Below, one piece after another: positions 57,428-64,000 of a stretch of DNA of 64,000 nt (positions are counted from its first letter, which is position 1; each line of letters opens with the position of its first letter). Source of the stretch: Enterobacter cloacae subsp. cloacae ATCC 13047 (lineage in GTDB: Bacteria; Pseudomonadota; Gammaproteobacteria; Enterobacterales; Enterobacteriaceae); NCBI RefSeq assembly GCF_000025565.1, contig NC_014121.1, forward strand, positions 372,001-436,000, written 5' to 3'. Both the position numbers and the translations under genes were made by a program. The notes under the pieces are model-generated. The model was given only the letters and a program-made list of their open reading frames with translations, was not told the DNA's origin and searched no databases.

Positions 57428-58714
57428 ATGGCAGTACCTTCCAGACGTGTGGCAACGGGCGCTGCCCTCCTCGCCTGTTCAGTTATACAGGCGGGCTGCA
57501 GCAGCGCCGTTTCTGATCCCGCGCCCTTTGCAAACGGCCGCTATCAGCAGCCCACCCGCTTCGATGATATTTACCGCAACCGGGCCCCCGACGTGGTTCG
57601 CTATGACCGTTATACGCTGGTCAGCACGCGCCCGGACGATGCACAGCGCGATCCACTCAATCAGATTGTCGATATCACCATGCCGGCGCAACTGGTCAAA
57701 ACGGTCGGTGAGGGCTTTCGCTATCTGCTGCTGGAGTCCGGATATTCACTGTGCTCAGCCACAACCTCCGCATTTTCAGAACTTCTTAGCCGTCCACTGC
57801 CGGCCGTTCAGCGTGATATCGGTCCGGTCCGGCTCAGTGAAGCCCTGCAGATTGTGGCCGGCCCGGCCTGGCGACTGAAGGTGGATGACGTTAACCGTGA
57901 AATTTGCTTTGAACTGCGGGACCAGTATCGCAGCTTCGCCGCACCGTTGCCGGCTCCGGTCTCACTGGTGTCACAGCATGCACCCGTCAGTCTCCCCCCG
58001 GTCATACAGCCAGCCCGGACTGGCGGGGCCGCCGGCACTGTCAATGCTGTGCCGCGTAATCCCTTTACCGGTGATACGAGTATCAACAGCACCCCGGGGA
58101 CCCTGCAAAAACCGGTACTTACGGCGCAGAACCAGTCCGTCCCGTCACCGGTACTGACAGTGGCGAAGACACCTGCAGCACAGAAGTCTGCTGCGCTGTC
58201 GCCAGCCGGGCGCCCGCCGGTGCCACCACCTGCAGCTGCACCGAAAGCGGCCTCATCTCAGAAAACCCCTGTTACAGCCGTTCATCCGGTTACCGTACAG
58301 CCAGCTACAGTGAACGCTGCCCGGCAGACTGTGCCCGTCCGGCCCGTCACCTCACTGCCGCCGGCTCCCCCCGTCTCCGGTCAGACCGCTTCTTCATATA
58401 TACCGGGGGCGCCGGTCACTCCTCAGCCAGTTGGCCAGACGTGGCGTGCCGAACCGGGTTCCACACTGAAAGAGACCCTGACGGGCTGGGCATCAAAGGC
58501 GACGTGCAGCAATGGCGGAAACTGGGTGGTCATCTGGCCGGTATCACTGGATTACCGCATTGATGCGCCTCTGGTGTTTCACGGCAACTTCGAATCCGTC
58601 CTGGTACAGGTCTTTGATCTCTACCGCAAAGCGGAAAAACCGCTGTTTGCCGAGGCTAACCGCATTCAGTGCCTGATTTCGGTGAGCGATACCCCGACGG
58701 GCGGAGGGCACTGA
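57428..58714 (+). CDS. pilL: PilL-type lipoprotein of the ICE type IVB pilus
   Basis: 428 aa. Signal peptide with a lipoprotein-like end (LACSVIQAGCSS, cysteine about residue 24). An N-terminal secretin-associated domain (about 30-160) is followed by a long Pro/Ala/Thr-rich linker (about 175-345). The C-terminal PilL domain has EPGSTLKETLTGWASKATCSNGGNWVVIWPVSLDYRIDAPLVFHGNFESVL (TIGR03748-like). It is the first gene of the thin-pilus operon, which in R64/SPI-7 stabilises mating pairs and can aid adhesion. Confidence 0.87.
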   Translation: MAVPSRRVATGAALLACSVIQAGCSSAVSDPAPFANGRYQQPTRFDDIYRNRAPDVVRYDRYTLVSTRPDDAQRDPLNQIVDITMPAQLVKTVGEGFRYLLLESGYSLCSATTSAFSELLSRPLPAVQRDIGPVRLSEALQIVAGPAWRLKVDDVNREICFELRDQYRSFAAPLPAPVSLVSQHAPVSLPPVIQPARTGGAAGTVNAVPRNPFTGDTSINSTPGTLQKPVLTAQNQSVPSPVLTVAKTPAAQKSAALSPAGRPPVPPPAAAPKAASSQKTPVTAVHPVTVQPATVNAARQTVPVRPVTSLPPAPPVSGQTASSYIPGAPVTPQPVGQTWRAEPGSTLKETLTGWASKATCSNGGNWVVIWPVSLDYRIDAPLVFHGNFESVLVQVFDLYRKAEKPLFAEANRIQCLISVSDTPTGGGH

Positions 58715-58715
58715 T

Positions 58716-59159
58716 ATGGGCTATGCGCTGCCCGTCTTTGTTTTCTGTCTGGTCATTGCGCTGATGGCCGGCGATGCGCAGCGTCACTCCGCTGAACACG
58801 TCCGGCTGTCGCTGCAGCAGACCCTGCCTGACCAGCTTGCCACCGACATGCTGCGCACCGCGGATGCGGTGAACAACTGGCGCCACGGCCGGACGGTCGC
58901 TGACGGCACGGTGACACCTGCACAGGCCGGCATCGTCCCCGCGCCTGACAGCCGTATTCAGACCGTGATTCAGGGGGGACGCCTCTGGGTCTGGGTTCCC
59001 GCCACTGATGGCGTGTATGCGGCACTGCGTACGCAGTCCGTGACCTCGGCACTGGCGCTGACCGTCAGCGGCGGGCGGCTGCGGATGGCGGACGGCACCG
59101 ATATGAACCTGTCCCTGCCGTCCGGCGTGACGGAGGGCAGCATTGTTTACCTCAACTAA
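58716..59159 (+). CDS. pilM: PilM-like pilus biogenesis protein
   Basis: 147 aa, the size of R64 PilM. One N-terminal hydrophobic segment (LPVFVFCLVIALMAGD) and a periplasmic domain of beta/turn character. Between pilL and pilN as in IncI1 plasmids and SPI-7. Starts one base after the pilL stop. Role in assembly is not defined in detail. Confidence 0.8.
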   Translation: MGYALPVFVFCLVIALMAGDAQRHSAEHVRLSLQQTLPDQLATDMLRTADAVNNWRHGRTVADGTVTPAQAGIVPAPDSRIQTVIQGGRLWVWVPATDGVYAALRTQSVTSALALTVSGGRLRMADGTDMNLSLPSGVTEGSIVYLN

Positions 59160-59178
59160 CCTCATCAGGGAGCTGCCG

Positions 59179-60852
59179 ATGCCGCGTTTACCTTTCTGCC
59201 TGACAGCGCTGGTCGCCGCGCTGGCGCTGTCATCATGTTCGCTGAATGAAATCAGCAAAATGGACAAGGAGGCCTCGGGGCAGGCCGATACCGCTCAGCG
59301 CGTACTGCAGAGTCGCCAGACCCTGACTCAGCCCACCGTTGTCTGGTCCGATAAACCCTGGGTGAACCTGCAGCCGGTCACGCCGGTCATCTCCACGCCG
59401 GATGAGAAGAACCTGCCCGCCTGCCAGATTACGATTAACCGGCCGGAGGGGATTTCGCTGCCGGAGCTGGGGCAGCGTATCACCGCGCTCTGCGGCATCC
59501 GCGTTTCCATCACGCCGGATGCCTTTGCCGCACTGAGCAGCATTTCCACCGGCAGCGTGGTGACGTCGCAAATGAACGGTCAGTTGCCGGCACCGGATGA
59601 TAATGGCCGCGTACCTTTGTCACAGATGGGCACCACGTCTGCGCAGCCCGTCTCCGTTCAGTCATCTCCTTCGCTTATCCGGGGCCTGAAATATCAGGGC
59701 GATATCCGCGGGCTGCTGGATATGGCAGCGAGTGGTCTGGGACTGTCATGGCGCATCGACAGCAGCGGCGTGTATTTCTACCAGCAGGATACGCGTACCT
59801 TTCAGCTCGTCATCCTCAACACGAAGGTGAACAGCAGTGCCTCCATCAACTCCGGCTCCGGTAATCAACTTGGCAGCGGTGGCGGTACATCCGGGGGGAC
59901 CACCGGCGACATCAGCTCGAACCAGAAGACCGACTATGGCATGAACAGCGACCTGTACGATGACATCAAAAAAACGGTTGAGCAGATGGTGACGCCAAAA
60001 TCCGGCCGCTTCTGGCTGTCGTCTGCCACCGGTACGCTCAGCGTAACGGATACACCCGATGTTCTGAATCGTATCGGTCGCTATATCGAATACCAGAACA
60101 AGGTTCTGAGCCGTCAGGTCCAGCTTAATATCCAGATTGTCAGCGTCAACCAGACGCGTAACGAGCAGATGGGACTGGACTGGGGACTGGTCTATAAATC
60201 GCTGCAGAACGTGGGTGCCAGCCTGACCGGCTCAATGGCGAACGCCTCCTCATCCGCCGCCAGCGCCGGTATCTCCATTCTTGATACGGCCAGCGGCAAT
60301 GCCGCTAAATTCTCCGGCTCCAGCCTGCTCATTCATGCCCTGTCTGAGCAGGGCAACGTCAGCATGGCGCTGAACCAGACCGACCCGACCGCCAACCTGA
60401 CGCCGGTGGCCTATCAGCTCTCGAAATCCACCGGGATGCTGACCAGCTCCAGCTCGACGGCCACCGCCAACGTGGGGGTGACGTCAACGATGACCACGAC
60501 CAACGTCACCACCGGTCTGTTCATGACCATGCTGCCCTTCATTCAGGAAAACGGTGATGTGCAGCTGCAGTTTGCCTTCAGTTATACCAGCCCGCCGGAT
60601 ATCAAAAGCTTTGTCAGCCGGGACGGTAATACCCGCAATGATACCGCAGACACCTCTACCGAAGGGCTCGCCCGTAAGGTCAACCTGCGCTCGGGCCAGA
60701 CGCTGGTCCTGACCGGTTCTGAACAGCAGAACGTCTCGGCGGATAAGCAGGGCACCTTTACGCCGGGCAACTTTATCCTGGGCGGCGGTCAGACCGGCTC
60801 GCGGGGCCGTACCACGCTCGTCATCATGATCACCCCTGTTCTGCTGAGGTAA
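59179..60852 (+). CDS. pilN: PilN secretin (type IVB pilus outer-membrane lipoprotein)
   Basis: 557 aa from ATG 59179. A lipobox (LALSSC, Cys about residue 21) precedes N-terminal periplasmic domains and the secretin core (LSRQVQLNIQIVSVNQTRNEQMGLDWG to TGSEQQNVSADKQGTF... TLVIMITPVLLR). A Ser/Gly-rich loop (about 225-255) interrupts the middle. It forms the outer-membrane ring through which the thin pilus passes. Confidence 0.93.
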   Translation: MPRLPFCLTALVAALALSSCSLNEISKMDKEASGQADTAQRVLQSRQTLTQPTVVWSDKPWVNLQPVTPVISTPDEKNLPACQITINRPEGISLPELGQRITALCGIRVSITPDAFAALSSISTGSVVTSQMNGQLPAPDDNGRVPLSQMGTTSAQPVSVQSSPSLIRGLKYQGDIRGLLDMAASGLGLSWRIDSSGVYFYQQDTRTFQLVILNTKVNSSASINSGSGNQLGSGGGTSGGTTGDISSNQKTDYGMNSDLYDDIKKTVEQMVTPKSGRFWLSSATGTLSVTDTPDVLNRIGRYIEYQNKVLSRQVQLNIQIVSVNQTRNEQMGLDWGLVYKSLQNVGASLTGSMANASSSAASAGISILDTASGNAAKFSGSSLLIHALSEQGNVSMALNQTDPTANLTPVAYQLSKSTGMLTSSSSTATANVGVTSTMTTTNVTTGLFMTMLPFIQENGDVQLQFAFSYTSPPDIKSFVSRDGNTRNDTADTSTEGLARKVNLRSGQTLVLTGSEQQNVSADKQGTFTPGNFILGGGQTGSRGRTTLVIMITPVLLR

Positions 60853-60854
60853 CG

Positions 60855-62135
60855 ATGTCATCACAGAAAAAAACAGCACGCCGCACCGGTATTCGTCTCA
60901 CACACCACCGGCGCGACTGGATGGCCGGTCTTCACTGGGCGCCGCAGCACAGTGTACTCAGTGTTCGTCTGCGGGGCAGGGCCTCGCCGGACACCCACTG
61001 CGTGACGGCCGGCAGAGGCAGCGCTTCCATGGCGGGCGTTGTCTCCCCGGGACGCGTGCGTCACCGCCTTTATGCCCTTGCCGTGGCTTTTCAGTTGTCC
61101 GAAGGCGGTAATGCCTGGGGTATTTACCGTCTGAGCCGCGATGAAGACCTGTGGGTGTTCTTTGCCGCCAGTGGGGGGCAGCTTTCCGTGATGGGCGACG
61201 TGACCGGCACGCGGGCATTCATTGAGTCAGCCGCACAGAATTTTCTGCGCTTTAACGATGCCGATGCGCCGGGCCTGCGCTGTGCGGCCACGGCTGAGGA
61301 TGGCCGCGATGCCACCACGCTCACGGACAGGCTGAGTGGTGCACAGCTCAGGCGCTGCCGCCTGCGAAAACGCCTGGCACCAATGTCGCTCATCCTGCCG
61401 GCTGTCGTGCTCACCCTGGCGACGGCTGCCGGCGTTTACTGGCACGATACCGTGCAGCAGCAGGCAGACCGGGATAAGGCGATGGAGGCTTCTCGCTCCC
61501 GTGTGGCGCCGAAAAACGATAAACCTGCCCTCCCGGCCCGTGCACCGCACCCGTGGGCCTCACAGCCTCCGGTGTCAGTGCTGCTCAGCAACTGCTGGCT
61601 GACGCGGGAGCCGGTCTTTGCCTCGGTGGCCGGCTGGCGTTTTACCGACGGTGAGTGTGTGCCGGAAGGACTGCGGCTGCGCTTTGTCGCCACCCCCGGC
61701 TCAACAGTGGAAGACTTCTCCCGCCGCGCCCGTGAACTGCTGGGGCATGCGGCCGTTTTTAACCTGCAGGAAGGCGGGAAAAATGGTGATGTTTTCATTC
61801 CATTCCGTAAATACCTCGCAGGCGAGTACACCGATGAAGCGCTGCCGGGTGCCGAGGCGCAACTGATGCGGTTTATCTCTCACCTGCAGCGCCGCAACCT
61901 GGACGTGAAATTCACGGAGGTGAAGCCGCCTGCCGTCGCGCCGGGTCAGGAAAAAAACACGCCCGTCCAGGACTGGCGGGAATTCACCTTCTCCGTCAGC
62001 TCGCGTCTGCAGCCTGAGCGCCTGCTGCAGGATTTTGATGCCGCCGGGCTTCGCCTGACCAGCGTGTCCATCACCATGAGCCCGCAGGGGCAGTTCGGAT
62101 ACACCATGAAGGGGAGCATTTATGCGCAGAATTAA
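60855..62135 (+). CDS. pilO: PilO-type pilus assembly protein
   Basis: 426 aa. The cytoplasmic N-terminal half is rich in Arg/His, then one membrane helix (MSLILPAVVLTLATAAGVYWH, about residue 175) and a periplasmic domain containing NLQEGGKNGDVFIPFRKYLAGEYTDEAL. This bitopic layout matches PilO2 of R64/SPI-7, which links the cytoplasmic ATPase to the secretin. Starts 2 bp after pilN and overlaps pilP by 14 nt. Confidence 0.85.
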   Translation: MSSQKKTARRTGIRLTHHRRDWMAGLHWAPQHSVLSVRLRGRASPDTHCVTAGRGSASMAGVVSPGRVRHRLYALAVAFQLSEGGNAWGIYRLSRDEDLWVFFAASGGQLSVMGDVTGTRAFIESAAQNFLRFNDADAPGLRCAATAEDGRDATTLTDRLSGAQLRRCRLRKRLAPMSLILPAVVLTLATAAGVYWHDTVQQQADRDKAMEASRSRVAPKNDKPALPARAPHPWASQPPVSVLLSNCWLTREPVFASVAGWRFTDGECVPEGLRLRFVATPGSTVEDFSRRARELLGHAAVFNLQEGGKNGDVFIPFRKYLAGEYTDEALPGAEAQLMRFISHLQRRNLDVKFTEVKPPAVAPGQEKNTPVQDWREFTFSVSSRLQPERLLQDFDAAGLRLTSVSITMSPQGQFGYTMKGSIYAQN

Positions 62136-62619
62136 TCCCGCCCGGACGGGGCTGCTGCTGTCCGTTCTGCTCAGCGGGCCCGCGCTGTCAGCCACCACCG
62201 CCGATGCGCTGCCACCGAACGTCACCCTCGGGGAACTGGAAGCCACACAGGCCAGGAACCTGATTCTGGAGCAGAAAGTCCAGACCGCCCGTCTGGAACA
62301 GCAGCTGCGCGAAAGCCAGTCCGGGCAGAGTACCGACCGTAATTATCTGGCGACATCCCTGCAACCGTCAGCCCCGCTCATGACGCAACCCGTCCCGTCA
62401 CAAACGGCCGCGACGTCTGGCACGGAGAAGCGTGCCGGCAGTGTGCGCCTGCAGGAGATTTACGGTCGCGGCACACAGCTGCGCGCCCGCATTGTGCTGC
62501 CGGACGGGGGCGTCACCGAGGTGGCGAAAGGTGACCAGATCCCCGGCACTGCTAAACGGGTCACGGAGGTCACGTCCACGCTCGTGCGCCTCAGTGACAA
62601 TTCTGAACTTTCCTTCTGA
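62122..62619 (+). CDS. pilP: PilP-type pilus protein
   Basis: 165 aa with an N-terminal signal (TGLLLSVLLSGPALSATT). A coiled stretch (LGELEATQARNLILEQKVQTARLEQQLRE) is followed by a small C-terminal domain (RLQEIYGRGTQLRARIVLPDGGVTEVAKGDQIPG). It is the periplasmic partner of PilO and the secretin. The order pilO-pilP-pilQ is conserved. Confidence 0.86.
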   Translation: MRRINPARTGLLLSVLLSGPALSATTADALPPNVTLGELEATQARNLILEQKVQTARLEQQLRESQSGQSTDRNYLATSLQPSAPLMTQPVPSQTAATSGTEKRAGSVRLQEIYGRGTQLRARIVLPDGGVTEVAKGDQIPGTAKRVTEVTSTLVRLSDNSELSF

Positions 62620-62623
62620 GGCA

Positions 62624-64000
62624 ATGATGACGCCCGATAAAGACATTATGGATTTTGTGTTTGCCGAACAGCATCCGTCCGGCGGCGTGACGCTGCTTAT
62701 CGACGGTAACCGGCGAAAAGAACCGGCCATACAGCGCTGGGTGATGGATGTCACCCGCGAGTATCCGACGGCAAAGACCGAGTTTGTGACGCTGAGCGAG
62801 CTGAACCGCCGGCGTGAAGTGGCAGAGCGTCAGGGGCTGGCCCTGTCCCGGAGCGTCAGTGAAAGTGATCTGAACAGTCGCGATATCAGCGTATCGCAGG
62901 ATAAGGTCATCAGTTATATGAAACTGGGAAACGAGTTCAGTGCGTCTGATATCCATATTGAAATCAGCGCCGACCGTAAGCTCAGCATCGTCCAGTTGCG
63001 CATTCACGGCGAGCTGGAAGTGGTGGATGAAGTGAAAGATGTGGAGGGGATGACACTGGCCTCCACCTCCTATCTTTCCATGTGCGACGTGCGCGAGCAG
63101 TCATTTTTTGCCGGCCGCGAGCAGTCAGGGCGCATCGATGCGAAGTTTGCCCGCCGTGCCGGTCTGTATGGCGCCCGCTATGAACACCGTCCCACGCCCG
63201 ACGGGCTTATTGTGGTCATGCGACTCATTCCTGATGACGGCGATAACATTCCCGGGCTGCCGCAACTGGGTTTTCTGCCGGAGCAGATAACGCTCATTAT
63301 GCAGATCCTGCGCCTGCCGGAAGGCATGGTGCTGCTGACCGGGCCTACCGGTTCCGGCAAAAGCGCCACGCTGCGTGTGTTCAGCGATATCTGGCTGAAA
63401 CTGACCGGCGGGAAAAAGCGCCTGCTGACGCTGGAAAACCCGCCCGAGGGGCGTATTCCCGGCGCCATCCAGACGCCGGTCATGCCGGCTGACAACTCGC
63501 CGGAAGCCATCAGCCGCGCCTGGAGTAACGCCAATGCCTCCGCGCTGCGTCTCGATCCGGATGCCATCCTGAACGGCGAAATGCGTGACCTGTATTCCCT
63601 CATCGCCGCCATTTACGCCAGTGAAACCGGCCACGCGCTGTTCTCGACCCTGCATACCCAGAGTCCCATCGGTTCCCTGCGCCGTATGGAGCACTTCGGC
63701 ATTGACCGCCACCTTCTGGCGGATGCCGCACTCATTACCGGCCTGATAGGCCAGCGTCTGGTGCCGCTGCTGTGTGAAAAATGCCGTATTCCCTGGCAGG
63801 TGAAAGCGCCTGAGCTTGACGGCGAAACGCGCGCGCGCCTGGAAAAATACTGCACCGTGGAGGGGGTATGCGACACCGGCAAACTCTTCTTCCGTAATCA
63901 CGAGGGCTGTTCTCACTGCCAGAAAACGGTGCCGCTGACCGGCCGCATCGTCAGCCGCGGCGTAACCGGTCGCACGGCCATTGCCGAGGTTGTCCGCACA
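62624..64000 (+). CDS. pilQ: PilQ secretion ATPase (GspE/VirB11 superfamily), cut by window end
   Basis: At least 459 codons without a stop. Start at ATG 62624 or the adjacent ATG 62627. Walker A GPTGSGKS at residues 240-247, an Asp-box-like region (LRLDPDAILNGEMRD as Walker B) and a HALFSTLHTQSP His box. Two CxxC pairs (LLCEKCRIPW and EGCSHCQKT) form the zinc site typical of PilB/GspE-type assembly ATPases. It powers thin-pilus extension. R64 PilQ is about 516 aa, so only the end is missing. Confidence 0.93.
   Translation, partial: MMTPDKDIMDFVFAEQHPSGGVTLLIDGNRRKEPAIQRWVMDVTREYPTAKTEFVTLSELNRRREVAERQGLALSRSVSESDLNSRDISVSQDKVISYMKLGNEFSASDIHIEISADRKLSIVQLRIHGELEVVDEVKDVEGMTLASTSYLSMCDVREQSFFAGREQSGRIDAKFARRAGLYGARYEHRPTPDGLIVVMRLIPDDGDNIPGLPQLGFLPEQITLIMQILRLPEGMVLLTGPTGSGKSATLRVFSDIWLKLTGGKKRLLTLENPPEGRIPGAIQTPVMPADNSPEAISRAWSNANASALRLDPDAILNGEMRDLYSLIAAIYASETGHALFSTLHTQSPIGSLRRMEHFGIDRHLLADAALITGLIGQRLVPLLCEKCRIPWQVKAPELDGETRARLEKYCTVEGVCDTGKLFFRNHEGCSHCQKTVPLTGRIVSRGVTGRTAIAEVVRT

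Overview
The window is chromosomal DNA from an enterobacterium, most likely Enterobacter (cloacae complex) or a close relative. The 1542-nt 16S gene has Enterobacter-like variable regions, the core genes are near-identical to E. coli homologues (ProP, YjdM, CrfC, YjcZ, KdgT), and GCCCGGTGGCGC-type REP sequences are present. The sequence ends inside a large integrative conjugative element (ICE).

Layout. (1) 1-8.4 kb, core: yjdM, crfC-yjcZ, kdgT, proP and a NicO-type Ni/Co transporter. (2) 8.6-14.0 kb: a complete rRNA operon with tandem P1/P2 promoters, 16S, tRNA-Ile(GAT), tRNA-Ala(TGC), 23S, 5S and terminator. (3) 14.4-20.8 kb: a chaperone-usher fimbrial operon (major pilin, usher, chaperone, adhesin, minor pilin) followed by a LuxR-type regulator. 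(4) 20.8-32.3 kb: a co-directional cluster encoding a small double-glycine-leader peptide with six cysteines, a membrane-anchored DsbA-like oxidoreductase, an LpxL-like acyltransferase, a C39-peptidase ABC exporter, MacA/MacB/TolC-like export genes, and a four-gene fatty-acid module (ketosynthase, MaoC-like dehydratase, ACP, ketoreductase). Together these look like a system that makes, disulfide-bonds, possibly acylates, cleaves and exports a peptide. It is the best candidate here for an undescribed system. (5) 32.4-35.3 kb: an HD-GYP-like protein, a MarT/ToxR-like regulator with a FidL-like partner, and a PapI/FaeA-like regulator.

(6) 35.6-44.3 kb: a decayed genomic island between two 49-bp copies of the 3' end of a tRNA-Phe gene. 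It holds an IS3-family element inside a small gene, an IS5 copy with a nonsense mutation and unmatched flanks, a PAS/LOV-like GGDEF cyclase, a second IS3-family element that replaces the last codons of a P4-type integrase, and an orphan gene. (7) 44.3-64.0 kb: the left part of an SPI-7/PAPI-1-type ICE with ParA, DnaB-like helicase, ParB, TraR-like zinc finger, DUF2786, DUF2857, STY4528-family replication protein, TIGR03761 protein, topoisomerase III (frameshifted at its C-terminus), STY4534/DUF3577 protein, SSB, a DUF1778-GNAT toxin-antitoxin pair and the thin-pilus genes pilL-pilQ, with pilQ cut by the window edge. Neither tRNA-Phe repeat is followed by the 5' half of the gene. The intact tRNA-Phe and the ICE's own integrase should therefore lie to the right of this window, so the island and the ICE look like a tandem array at one tRNA.

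Non-coding structure worth attention includes four near-palindromic 19-bp iterons inside the STY4528-type replication gene, two 21-bp palindromes downstream of it, a tandem 46-bp repeat in the gap before the STY4534 gene, operator-like repeats before the toxin-antitoxin pair, and inverted repeats between the MarT-like and PapI-like genes.
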